Part shown: positions 1 to 7,356 of the stretch, piece after piece
Position numbering within the stretch: the first letter of the stretch is position 1
How the letters are laid out: every line of letters begins with the position of its first letter
Assembly: GCA_030681075.1 (NCBI GenBank)
Contig: JAUXUE010000061.1
Span: forward strand, 1-7,762
Length of the DNA: 7,762 bases
Direction of reading: 5' to 3'
From: Candidatus Amesbacteria bacterium
GTDB taxonomy: Bacteria > Patescibacteriota > Microgenomatia > CAZETR01 > Amesbacteraceae
Translations under genes and position numbers: made by a program
The notes under the pieces: generated by a model
What the model was told of the DNA's origin: nothing
What the model saw: only the letters and a program-made list of their open reading frames with translations
Databases searched by the model: none

Positions 1-1
1 G

Positions 2-703
2 GCATGGAGAATTTGGGAAGCCAGATTTCCTATGGGGATTCCAGCCAACCTATGGCTTCTCAATGGCAATGGCATTAGATTTAAGGGAGCCTTTTTCCAA
101 TGGATTTTTGGAGAACGCATTGGACATCTAATCTTGGGATCTTGGGGTATATTTCCACTATTGGAGGGTATTCAAAAAATCAATTTATACTGGTTTTCTT
201 GGATACTTGGGGCATTGTTATATTTATTTACTTTTGCGACGGGCAATGTCCATCATGATTATTATCAAATCCCCATTATTCCCATAATTTCTATTCTGTT
301 GGCATTGGGTGTAGCCAAGGCAAATACAATTTATAAAAAAATATTAATGTTAATCTGTGTATTGTTTATGTTTGCTTTTTCTTGGTATGAAGTCCGGGGA
401 CGCTACCAGATAAATCATTATTCTATAGTCAATGCTGGCAGAGCAGTAGACAGGCTTACTCCCAAAGATGCTATAGTCCTGGCTCCTTACAATGGCGATA
501 CCGCTTTTCTCTATCAGACAAACAGGCGGGGATTTCCTTTTGTCTACTTTCCGGTCAAAGATTTTATTGACAACTACGGTGTGACTTATTATGTTTCGGT
601 CAATTATGATTCACTCACTCGCGAAGTGATGAGTAAATACACAGTAGTCGAGCAAAATCCGGATTTTGTAATTGTAAAATTAGTGGAACCAAAGCGCCTA
701 TGA
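2..703 (+). CDS. GT-C membrane glycosyltransferase (GT39/ArnT-PMT-like), C-terminal part, 5' truncated
   Basis: The frame is open to the left edge, so the first ATG (position 32) is internal; 233 residues are visible. The first third contains a WLLNGNGIRFKGAFFQWIFG-type segment that I associate with Patescibacteria GT39-like proteins. It is followed by hydrophobic segments at visible residues about 62-80, 88-105 and 113-128, with the HHDYYQIPIIP stretch (84-94) typical of the late membrane helices of ArnT/PMT-like enzymes. The last 95 or so residues are soluble and probably extracytoplasmic. Enzymes of this fold move a sugar from a polyprenyl-phosphate donor to an acceptor on the outer side of the membrane. 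The catalytic Asp/Glu loops lie in the missing N-terminal part, so activity, donor and acceptor cannot be judged. The TGA stop overlaps the next ATG as ATGA, suggesting translational coupling. Confidence 0.8.
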   Translation, partial: AWRIWEARFPMGIPANLWLLNGNGIRFKGAFFQWIFGERIGHLILGSWGIFPLLEGIQKINLYWFSWILGALLYLFTFATGNVHHDYYQIPIIPIISILLALGVAKANTIYKKILMLICVLFMFAFSWYEVRGRYQINHYSIVNAGRAVDRLTPKDAIVLAPYNGDTAFLYQTNRRGFPFVYFPVKDFIDNYGVTYYVSVNYDSLTREVMSKYTVVEQNPDFVIVKLVEPKRL

Positions 704-1893
704 AAATTCTGATGCTTACGCCATATCTCCCATATCCTCCGTCAATTGGCGGGCAACTTCGTTCATATCATTTGATCAAACGGCTCTCAAAAAACCATGA
801 AATAACTTTGGTTTGCTTTACGCGTGATTACAATAGTGCCGAACAAATAAATCATATGAAACAATATTGTAAAGATGTGATTATTTTTCAGCGAGATAAG
901 ACTTGGACTTTGCCAAATATACTACGGACAGGTTTTTCCTGGTATCCATTTTTGGTCATGATCTATTATTCACCAGAAATAAAAGACAAACTGCAGGAAA
1001 TTATTGATAATGGAAATTTTGATCTTATCCATGCTGAAACTTTTTATGTCTTGCCATTTTTACCAAAGACCGAATTACCTACAGTACTCGTTGAGCAGAC
1101 TATAATGTCTCGGGTATTTAGGCATTATGTGGATCATGAGGCCAAGTGGTGGCTATGGCCATTTTTATTAATTGATGTAGCCAAAATAAGCTATTGGGAA
1201 AAATATTATTGGCAGAGAGCTGACTCTCTTATTGCTGTTTCCGACGAAGATGCAGCCATTATGAAGCAAAGAACATTTAGAACAGATGTAAAAGTAGTGC
1301 CCAATGGGGTGGGAGAGGATTTTGATTTGATCAAACCAATTCTGCATTACAACCACAAAATTCTTTATCAGGGAAATTATAAATGGATGCAAAATTGGGA
1401 GGCTGCCCATATTTTAGCGACTAAAACATTTCCGATTATCAAGAAAGCTATTCCTGATGCCCAACTTATCATCAATGGTCAATTTCCAACGCATGATTTA
1501 AAAAAATTGGCAAGCCGAGACATATTGATTCAAGAACATGCCGATGCGGATAGTAACGCGGTGGTGAAAGCGTACTCCGGTGCCGGTATTTTGGTGGCGC
1601 CAATCTATGGACCTGGCGGTACGCGTTTAAAAATATTGGCAGCGATGAAATCTATGCTACCGGTTGTAACCACACCTTTGGGTGCCGAGGGTTATGGAGC
1701 CGTGGATGGAGAGTCGATCGTGGTAGGAAAAACGCCCGAAGACATCGCCCATAAAACTATAAACGTCTTAAAAGACAAAAAGCTCTATACCAAAATTGCC
1801 AAGTCAGCGAGAATAATAGCAGATAAACATTTCTCTTGGGATCCAATTGCCAAAAAGTTGGAATCAATATATGAAGAAATTATTAAAAAATAA
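700..1893 (+). CDS. GT4 family glycosyltransferase with degenerate EX7E motif
   Basis: A 397-residue cytoplasmic GT-B enzyme, full length for the family. The N-terminal domain starts MKILMLTPYLPYPPSIGGQ, with a glycine loop and RSYHLIKRL helix (17-29), as in sugar transferases of the Stp1 (PEP-CTERM/exosortase-associated) type. The linker strand VVPNGV is at 199-204, and GNYKWMQNWEA (225-235) opens the donor-binding domain. The C-terminal signature PGGTRLKILAAM is at 305-316. In most relatives this reads KILEAM, but here residue 314 is Ala (codon GCA at 1639-1641), and the position eight before it is Gly. Both glutamates of the EX7E donor-site motif are therefore absent. The first is often missing in this subgroup; loss of the second is less usual. 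Sugar and acceptor are unknown. It overlaps its upstream neighbour by 4 bases and its downstream neighbour by 23. Confidence 0.88.
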   Translation: MKILMLTPYLPYPPSIGGQLRSYHLIKRLSKNHEITLVCFTRDYNSAEQINHMKQYCKDVIIFQRDKTWTLPNILRTGFSWYPFLVMIYYSPEIKDKLQEIIDNGNFDLIHAETFYVLPFLPKTELPTVLVEQTIMSRVFRHYVDHEAKWWLWPFLLIDVAKISYWEKYYWQRADSLIAVSDEDAAIMKQRTFRTDVKVVPNGVGEDFDLIKPILHYNHKILYQGNYKWMQNWEAAHILATKTFPIIKKAIPDAQLIINGQFPTHDLKKLASRDILIQEHADADSNAVVKAYSGAGILVAPIYGPGGTRLKILAAMKSMLPVVTTPLGAEGYGAVDGESIVVGKTPEDIAHKTINVLKDKKLYTKIAKSARIIADKHFSWDPIAKKLESIYEEIIKK

Positions 1894-2734
1894 GTTAACT
1901 ATAGTCACTGTTAATTATAATTCAGTTGAGTTTACAAAAGCTCTCGTAAACTCCATTCACAAATCCAAAGTAGATTTTGGAATAAAAATTATAGTCGTCG
2001 AAAATTCCAAAGAAGATTTATCTAATATTTCTGGGATAATTTATTTAAAGAATAAGGGTAACTTAGGTTTCTCTCATGGAAACAACTTGGGATTAACTAA
2101 AGCCGAAGGTAAGTATGTTTGGTTTTTGAATCCCGATACCACAGTTGATCCAGACAAAATTTCCTACAGGATTAGATATATGGACACACATCCGGATGTG
2201 GGTATGGCTACACCAAAATTGATTCTACCAAACGGGTTGTTGGATAAAAATTGCCGGCGCCAGTTTCCAACACTTGGCAACTCACTTAAACATTTTCTAA
2301 AAATCGGTAATGGATATTATATCGGTGGAGATATTGATGTGGAAACCGAAGTGGATGTGGTTATGGGATCTTGTCTTTTGGTCAGAAGAGAATTAGGAGA
2401 CAAAATAAATTGGTGGGATGAGGATTATTTTATGTATGGAGAGGATATTGAATTTTGTTGGCAAATCAAAAACCTTGGTTACAAAATTATGTATGTTCCC
2501 CAAGTAACTGTCCATCATCATCATGGAGCAAGTTCTGGTTTAAAAAAGACAAGTCAAAAGCTAACAACTGCCAATAGAGAAACAAAAATAAGATCAATAA
2601 AGGCGACAATTGGTGCAATGAGGATCTTTTATAAAAAACATTATGAAAAAGAAAATATATTTATAACAAATTGGTTAGTTTATGTAGGCATGTGGGTATT
2701 GGAAAAGGTTAGATTGATTACATTAAGCGCATGA
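1871..2734 (+). CDS. GT2 family glycosyltransferase, rhamnosyltransferase (WbbL)-like
   Basis: A GT-A fold enzyme of 287 residues from the chosen ATG. Motifs in order: IVTVNYNS (11-18) is the first nucleotide-binding strand; KNKGNLGFSHGNN (60-72) is the family's N-G-FA-GNN element; NPDTTVD (87-93) is the DxD-type metal and nucleotide site; VMGSCLLVRRE is at 164-174; and YGEDIEFCWQIKNLGYKI (189-206) carries the ED catalytic base. A HHHHG run (215-219) follows. The order matches WbbL-like enzymes that add rhamnose or a similar deoxysugar to a lipid-linked glycan, but the sugar is not proven. An earlier in-frame ATG at 1847 would add 8 residues and enlarge the overlap with the preceding gene to 47 bases. 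I prefer 1871 because the family's first strand begins just after it. The last 25 or so residues are hydrophobic and may touch the membrane. The TGA stop overlaps the next ATG. Confidence 0.88.
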   Translation: MKKLLKNKLTIVTVNYNSVEFTKALVNSIHKSKVDFGIKIIVVENSKEDLSNISGIIYLKNKGNLGFSHGNNLGLTKAEGKYVWFLNPDTTVDPDKISYRIRYMDTHPDVGMATPKLILPNGLLDKNCRRQFPTLGNSLKHFLKIGNGYYIGGDIDVETEVDVVMGSCLLVRRELGDKINWWDEDYFMYGEDIEFCWQIKNLGYKIMYVPQVTVHHHHGASSGLKKTSQKLTTANRETKIRSIKATIGAMRIFYKKHYEKENIFITNWLVYVGMWVLEKVRLITLSA

Positions 2735-3261
2735 AAAAGATTGTAATTGATGCCAGATTCTGGGGTATTAAGCATACCGGCATTGGCCGATATGTGGAAG
2801 AGCTCATTGATAATTTGCCCCATGATGTAATCCTAATTGTCCACCCAGATCAAGAATTTGAACCTAAACTAAAATCTTACAAAAAATATTACGCCAGATA
2901 TCATCCCTATTCATATTTATCACAGCTTGAAATGCTGTGGTTACTTCTTAAAATAAATCCAGATCTATTACACATTCCCCATTTTACAATTCCAGTTTTG
3001 TGGCCAGGAAAATTGATCGTGACTATTCATGATTTAATAAAGCATATTTCTAAAGGGCCAGCGACAACTACTCGACATCCATTTATATATTGGGCTAAGT
3101 ATTGGCAATATTTATTTATAGTTTGGTTTGCTGTGCACAGAGCTTCCCATATTATTGTCCCAGCACAATATTGGAAAGATATTTTAATTGAAAAATATAA
3201 GTTAAATTCCAATACAGTTTCTGTAACCTATGAAGGCGTATCAGATAGTCTATACCGGTAA
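2731..3261 (+). CDS. GT4 glycosyltransferase, N-terminal half of a broken gene
   Basis: This 176-residue frame is the acceptor-side domain of a GT-B enzyme. It has MKKIVIDARFWG and TGIGRYVEEL near the start (to residue 25), HIPHF (81-85), TIHDLI (98-103), the helix HRASHIIVPAQYWKDIL (136-152) and the end of the interdomain strand, VTYEGVSD (165-172). It then reads four more residues into a TAA. The donor domain follows at once in another frame (3230-3736). Together the halves give about 340 residues. Related single-chain enzymes, as I remember them, run about 365-380 and have some 20-30 residues between the EGVSD strand and the YTGNLYPHKN strand; these are missing here. The simplest reading is one gene damaged by a deletion of 3n+2 bases, in the genome or in the assembly. 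A naturally split enzyme is possible but less likely. Alone this half could not bind a nucleotide sugar. Confidence 0.8.
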   Translation: MKKIVIDARFWGIKHTGIGRYVEELIDNLPHDVILIVHPDQEFEPKLKSYKKYYARYHPYSYLSQLEMLWLLLKINPDLLHIPHFTIPVLWPGKLIVTIHDLIKHISKGPATTTRHPFIYWAKYWQYLFIVWFAVHRASHIIVPAQYWKDILIEKYKLNSNTVSVTYEGVSDSLYR

Positions 3262-3736
3262 TCTCTATCCACACAAAAATATTGGAGTCTTAATAAGTGC
3301 CGTCGAAAGACTGCAAATTAAGCTCAAGGTTATCTGTGCCAGAAGTGTCTTTGAGAAACGACTTCCCAAATCCGAATATGTGGAATTTTTAGGCCGACTT
3401 TCAGACGAGGAAATGGTAAAAGTCTACAAAAATTCACAGGCTTTTGTCTTTCCATCACTTATCGAAGGTTTTGGCTTGCCGGGACTAGAGGCCATGGCTG
3501 TGGGATTGCCAGTAATTGCTGCTCGTGCATCGTGTCTTCCGGAAATATATGGTAATGCGGTTCTTTACTTTGATCCGTACGATGTCGACGATTTGGTTTC
3601 AAAAATAAATTCTGTATTAACGGATGAAAAATTAAAAAAAGAATTGATTAAAAATGGACTTACTCAGGTTAAAAAATATTCTTGGGCCAAAATGGCCAAG
3701 CAAACATGGGAGATTTACCAAAACGCGTTGCGATAG
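3230..3736 (+). CDS. GT4 glycosyltransferase, C-terminal (donor-binding) half of a broken gene
   Basis: This 168-residue frame is the nucleotide-sugar domain of the enzyme begun at 2731. It shows IVYTGNLYPHKN (6-17, first strand and loop of the donor domain), VEFLGRLSDEEM (51-62), and the complete EX7E motif EGFGLPGLE (79-87), followed by AMAVGLPVIA (88-97) and the closing helices to residue 168. The donor-site residues are intact, so the coding sequence has not decayed beyond the break. The nominal ATG at 3230 lies inside the first half and has no Shine-Dalgarno sequence before it. A TAA in this frame at 3224-3226 means the switch of frame must fall between 3227 and 3258. I read this as the second piece of a single interrupted gene, not an independent protein. 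It overlaps the next gene by 31 bases. Confidence 0.78.
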   Translation: MKAYQIVYTGNLYPHKNIGVLISAVERLQIKLKVICARSVFEKRLPKSEYVEFLGRLSDEEMVKVYKNSQAFVFPSLIEGFGLPGLEAMAVGLPVIAARASCLPEIYGNAVLYFDPYDVDDLVSKINSVLTDEKLKKELIKNGLTQVKKYSWAKMAKQTWEIYQNALR

Positions 3737-4758
3737 TCTATGACTGGGTGGTGAAGTGGGGAGGGGCGGAACGAGTTCTGTTGACTTTGCACGAAATGTT
3801 TCCCGATGCCCCTTTATATACATCAGTATATGAACCGCGCTCAGCGGGGTGGGCCAAGGTTTTCCCAAAAATATATGCACCAAAAGTAGTTCTGAATCAC
3901 AAGCTATTTGCTTGGCTGCTGCCGATAATATTTGAATCCTACAGTTTTGATGATTATGATTTGGTAATTTCAGTGACATCATTTGCAGCTAAAGGAATAA
4001 TAACTAAACCTGGGACTCGTCACATTTGTTATTGTCTGACACCCACTAGATTTCTCTGGAGCCATGTCGACCATTACAAAACAAATCTTCTAGGACCTGT
4101 CTTTAATTATTTAAAGTATTGGGACAAACAGGCTTCAAGTCGTCCGGATAAATTGATTGCTATATCAAAGACAGTTCAGGATCGGATTAAAAACTATTAT
4201 CATAAAGATTCGGAAATTATTTATCCCCCGGTAGACACAGATTATTTTGTTCCGTCCGAAAACCCAAGAGTAGATTACTTTCTCTTGGTAGGAAGAATGG
4301 AATCTTATAAAAATAGTAAAAAGATTATAGAAATATTTAATCAAACGAACGAAAGATTAATAGTTGTTGGCAGTGGATCACAAAATTTAATATTAAAAAC
4401 TTTAGCCGGAAAAAATATTTTGTTTGTGGGACAAGCCACAGATGAGAAGCTAAGAGAATACTACCAACATTGCAAAGCGGTGATCTTTTGGCATGAAGAA
4501 GATTTTGGGATTGTTCCCGTGGAAGCCATGAGCTGTGGCAAGCCAGTTATTGGTTTAAACATAGGTGGAGTTTCAGAAACGGTTATAAATAACAAAACCG
4601 GTATTTTAATTTCGGATGAGTCACAAGAACTAATTAATGCGATCAAAAACTTTGATTCACGAAAATTTGACCCTAAAGTAATAAGAGATAGAGCCTTAGA
4701 GTATTCAAAAGCCAACTTTATTGGTAAACTAATAAAACTATGCAATATAGTGATCTAA
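3706..4758 (+). CDS. GT4 family glycosyltransferase, mannosyltransferase-like
   Basis: A 350-residue cytoplasmic GT-B enzyme, near the usual family length. After MGDLPKRVAIVYDWV comes KWGGAERVL (17-25), the glycine-rich loop of the acceptor domain. HICYCLTPTRFLWSH (106-120) matches the C-x-TPxRxLW segment of GT4 enzymes often annotated as GDP-mannose dependent. IIYPPVDTDYF (171-181) forms the linker, LLVGRMESYKN (193-203) opens the donor domain, and EDFGIVPVE (265-273) is an intact EX7E motif followed by AMSCGKPVIG. The sugar is an inference from resemblance only. A TTG at 3682 would extend the frame by 8 residues. I chose the ATG at 3706 because the added residues lie deeper in the upstream gene and look unlike a GT4 start. 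No clear Shine-Dalgarno sequence precedes either, so it may depend on translation of the preceding frame. Confidence 0.87.
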   Translation: MGDLPKRVAIVYDWVVKWGGAERVLLTLHEMFPDAPLYTSVYEPRSAGWAKVFPKIYAPKVVLNHKLFAWLLPIIFESYSFDDYDLVISVTSFAAKGIITKPGTRHICYCLTPTRFLWSHVDHYKTNLLGPVFNYLKYWDKQASSRPDKLIAISKTVQDRIKNYYHKDSEIIYPPVDTDYFVPSENPRVDYFLLVGRMESYKNSKKIIEIFNQTNERLIVVGSGSQNLILKTLAGKNILFVGQATDEKLREYYQHCKAVIFWHEEDFGIVPVEAMSCGKPVIGLNIGGVSETVINNKTGILISDESQELINAIKNFDSRKFDPKVIRDRALEYSKANFIGKLIKLCNIVI

Positions 4759-5381
4759 AAAGATTGATGGATATGTTTTACGCCATTGTCTTGGGAATTG
4801 TCTTTGGACCGATTTGTATTGTGACGGCAATCGCAATCAAGCTGGAAACTCCAGATGGACCAATATTTGCAGACATACCAAAGCGAGTCGGTAAAGACGG
4901 CAAATTGTTTACGATCTATAAGTTTCGTTCGATGATACCAGATGCCCACATATTACTAAAGACCGATCCCCAATTTAAAAAATTATATGAAGAGTATAAA
5001 AAAAGCAGTTTTAAACTTTACGATGATCCGAGAGTGACAGGTGTGGGTAAAATTATACGAAAATTTTCAATTGACGAAGTGCCGCAAATATTTAATATAT
5101 TTAGAGGTGAGATGAGTTTAATTGGTCCCCGTCCGTACTTTGCAGACGAACTTGAAGATCAACAAAAGAAATATCCCCATACAAAACAGCTGGTAAAAAT
5201 GGCTTTGTCTGTCAGACCGGGGATTACAGGTCAATGGCAAGTATCAGGAAGAAGTGAAATAAACTTTGATAAACGCATTGATATGGATGCCCACTATGCT
5301 GAGAACATGAACTTATGGTATGATTTAAAAATCCTGCTCAAAACTCCATTTGTAATGTTATCTGGAAAGGGAGCAGTCTAA
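4740..5381 (+). CDS. Phosphoglycosyl transferase (bacterial sugar transferase, ExoY/WcaJ/WbaP-like catalytic domain)
   Basis: This 213-residue protein is the short, single-domain form of the monotopic polyprenyl-phosphate sugar-1-phosphate transferases (PF02397). The N-terminus has LKRLMD (6-11) followed by a hydrophobic re-entrant segment (about 13-34) containing Pro24. Then come RVGKDGKLFTIYKFRSM (49-65), DDPRVTGVGKIIRK (95-108), FSIDEVPQ (109-116) with the catalytic Asp112-Glu113 dyad, GEMSLIGPRP (123-132) and RPGITGQWQVSGR (159-171). All key elements are present. It should transfer a hexose-1-phosphate from a UDP-sugar to undecaprenyl phosphate, the first committed step of a lipid-linked glycan. 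The stretch between FRSM and DDPRVT is long, as in ExoY/WbaP types. It lacks the four-helix N-terminal domain of full WcaJ/WbaP. The ATG overlaps the upstream gene by 19 bases. Which sugar it uses cannot be read from the sequence. Confidence 0.93.
   Translation: MQYSDLKRLMDMFYAIVLGIVFGPICIVTAIAIKLETPDGPIFADIPKRVGKDGKLFTIYKFRSMIPDAHILLKTDPQFKKLYEEYKKSSFKLYDDPRVTGVGKIIRKFSIDEVPQIFNIFRGEMSLIGPRPYFADELEDQQKKYPHTKQLVKMALSVRPGITGQWQVSGRSEINFDKRIDMDAHYAENMNLWYDLKILLKTPFVMLSGKGAV
5366..5373 (+). promoter_or_regulatory. Ribosome binding site for the DUF4012 gene
   Basis: AAAGGGAG lies 12 bases before the ATG at 5386, inside the last codons of the phosphoglycosyl transferase gene. It is the most purine-rich, Shine-Dalgarno-like sequence ahead of any start in the window. 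It coincides with the only junction that has a gap rather than an overlap, so this gene is probably initiated independently instead of by coupling. The spacing is slightly long. Confidence 0.5.
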
Positions 5382-5385
5382 AAAT

Positions 5386-7356
5386 ATGGAACCAGAAATT
5401 GTACATCCGATAGATATGATAGCTGATACACCAGTCAAGAAAAATATAATCTTGAAAATAATTACTTGGATTTCGCTTGGTATTGTAGGGATTGCTGTAG
5501 TCTTATTGGTATTTGCAGGAATTGTATATAGCATGGTCCAGGGTCCGGCAAAAGCAATAATGGTCAGGGTAAACAATTTGCAAAAAATTGGAGGAGCTAC
5601 AGGTGAAGTGACAAAATCTCAGGATCTAAAAGCCTTTAAAGAACTGGCTACCAAAGTTCAAGCCGAAGTAACCGGAATTGATTTGGAATTAAAGAAGCTG
5701 GTCTGGGCAAAAAATATACCAGTGGCGGGTAATTATTACAAGGATGGAGAGGCAGGTATTGCCGCTGCAACTGCAGTCATAGATGCTGGAATAATAGCCA
5801 TTGATGGTGTTGCCCCTTATGCAGATGTAATAGGTCTAAAAGGCTTAGCGACGACGGGGGACGGTGCCAAGACTGCTGCAGATAGAATTAGCTTCATTGT
5901 CGAGACCCTGGACAAGCTGAAGCCCCAGCTAACTCAAATTGGTGAAAAGTTAGCAATAGCCAAATCAAATATAGATAAAATAGATCCCACCAGATATCCA
6001 CTGGAATACAAAGGTATTCAGATACGATCCCAAATAAGCGCGGGGATAAATTTGTTGGATCAAGCCTCGACTCTGGTCAACGATGCCAAGCCAATGCTTG
6101 AGGCTGCCCCGTATTTACTCGGTAAAGACAAACCCAGAAAATATTTATTGCTGTTTCAAAACGAAGCAGAACTCCGGCCCACTGGCGGATTTTTGACAGG
6201 ATACGCAGTTGTTGAAGTGAACAAAGGTAAAATAACGACTGTCCAATCGGACGATATTTACAAGCTCGACGAGAAGTTTCCCAAACGGATACCAGCGCCA
6301 GATCCAATCCGAAAATATCATCCCAATGTACCCTATTGGTATCTCCGTGATCAAAATTTGTCACCTGACTTCAGATCTTCTATGGATACATTTATGAAAA
6401 ATTATGCGCTAACCGATTCACCCAAAGTCGATGGTGTAATTGCAGTTACCACCAAAGTCTTGGTCGATTTGCTGAAAGTTACAGGTAAAATCGGTGTCCC
6501 AGGATTTGGTAATTTTTCTGCCGAGGATGATCCCAGATGCAATTGTCCATCGGCTTTTTATGAACTCCAGCTTTTAGCAGGTTCTGAGGAGTCTGTGGTC
6601 TGGGATTCGGTATCGGGCAAAATCGTCAAGGCTCCAGCAAATTATGGTAACCGCAAAATGTTTTTGGGTCCTGTCATGTATTCGGTACTTGCCAATGTCA
6701 TGGCTCAACCCAAAGCCAAATTCCCCGAATTGTTCAACACTATTCTCTCGGTAATAGCCGAAAAGCAAATAATGATGTATTTTTATGATGAAAATACCCA
6801 ATCGGCAATTGAAGCCTTTAATATGGCCGGGCGTGTCAGAACAGTACCTGACGACCAGGATTACCTAATGGTAGTGGACACAAACTTTTCCGGAGGAAAG
6901 ACTAATATCTGGGTTCGCTATGAAGCCTCCCAAAATATTGAAGTATCATCGGATGGAACAGTAACCAAGACTCTAACTTTAAATTATACAAATCCCCAAG
7001 AGGGCTCTGTCAAAATTGAAAGTGGACGTAGGTTAAACGGTCTTTTCCGAGATTGGGTCAGGGTCTATGTGCCCAAAGGCAGTGAGTTAATAGAGTCCAA
7101 GGGATTCGAGACTGGGGAAGCCTCGGGGGAAGATTTGGGAAAGACAGTCTTTGAAGGTTTCTTTACTCTAGCTCCTCTCAATGTCAAGTCAATAACTCTT
7201 AAATATAAACTGCCGTTTAAACTAAAGTCCCCTTACAAAATGTTAGTCCAAAAGCAGGGTGGAGCCAAGGATTTTATCTATAAAACAAAGATTAATGGCA
7301 AGAATCTACCAGAGTTTATACTAAATAAAGATACTGAAAATGCGTTCGTATACTGA
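5386..7356 (+). CDS. DUF4012 domain membrane-anchored extracytoplasmic protein
   Basis: A 656-residue protein of unknown biochemical function. A short cytoplasmic tail ending in basic residues (VKKN, 17-20) precedes one hydrophobic segment (about 21-50), giving an uncleaved anchor with the bulk outside. Residues about 60-245 are Ala/Lys/Asp-rich and helical in character. The DUF4012 (PF13196) core begins with KYLLLFQNEAELRPTGGFLT (252-271) and continues through VDGVIAVTTKVLVDLLKVTG (348-367). A RCNCPSAFYEL segment (384-394) holds two cysteines as CxC. The last 165 or so residues, from DYLMVVDTNFSGGKTN (492-507), look like a beta-rich domain. The family is common in Patescibacteria near glycan genes; its activity is not known to me. 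A role in handling or attaching the glycan outside the membrane is an inference from neighbours. The gene ends in tandem in-frame TGATGA and overlaps recO by 17 bases. Confidence 0.88.
   Translation: MEPEIVHPIDMIADTPVKKNIILKIITWISLGIVGIAVVLLVFAGIVYSMVQGPAKAIMVRVNNLQKIGGATGEVTKSQDLKAFKELATKVQAEVTGIDLELKKLVWAKNIPVAGNYYKDGEAGIAAATAVIDAGIIAIDGVAPYADVIGLKGLATTGDGAKTAADRISFIVETLDKLKPQLTQIGEKLAIAKSNIDKIDPTRYPLEYKGIQIRSQISAGINLLDQASTLVNDAKPMLEAAPYLLGKDKPRKYLLLFQNEAELRPTGGFLTGYAVVEVNKGKITTVQSDDIYKLDEKFPKRIPAPDPIRKYHPNVPYWYLRDQNLSPDFRSSMDTFMKNYALTDSPKVDGVIAVTTKVLVDLLKVTGKIGVPGFGNFSAEDDPRCNCPSAFYELQLLAGSEESVVWDSVSGKIVKAPANYGNRKMFLGPVMYSVLANVMAQPKAKFPELFNTILSVIAEKQIMMYFYDENTQSAIEAFNMAGRVRTVPDDQDYLMVVDTNFSGGKTNIWVRYEASQNIEVSSDGTVTKTLTLNYTNPQEGSVKIESGRRLNGLFRDWVRVYVPKGSELIESKGFETGEASGEDLGKTVFEGFFTLAPLNVKSITLKYKLPFKLKSPYKMLVQKQGGAKDFIYKTKINGKNLPEFILNKDTENAFVY

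Noticed and set aside
1847..1870. Upstream ATG for the GT2 gene
   Set aside because: It would extend the overlap with the preceding gene to 47 bases and adds residues before the conserved first strand without family support.
2513..2524. Four-histidine run in the GT2 enzyme as a possible novel metal site
   Set aside because: Histidines after the ED motif are common in this GT2 subgroup, so the run is not notable by itself.
3244..3253. GATAGTCTAT occurs at the GT4 frame break and again at 3732-3741 near the start of the next GT4 gene, possibly a recombination junction
   Set aside because: In a window of this size some tens of 10-base repeats are expected by chance, and both copies encode a similar IVY beta strand. 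It is not evidence of recombination by itself.
3240..3261. Programmed +1 frameshift joining the two GT4 halves
   Set aside because: I see no known slippery sequence or stimulator, and a shift would still leave the domain linker too short.
3685..3697. GGCC-AAAAT-GGCC inverted repeat, a possible hairpin
   Set aside because: The stem is only 4 bases, lies inside coding sequence and has no T-run after it, so it is not a credible terminator or operator.
3682..3705. TTG start giving an 8-residue longer form of the intact GT4 gene
   Set aside because: The added residues do not resemble a GT4 N-terminus and would increase the overlap with the upstream frame; the ATG at 3706 fits better.
3632..3982. 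Minus-strand open frame of 116 codons, and the other minus-strand frames of 60-95 codons
   Set aside because: All lie opposite well-supported genes and show no recognisable domain or start signal; they are shadows of the plus-strand coding.
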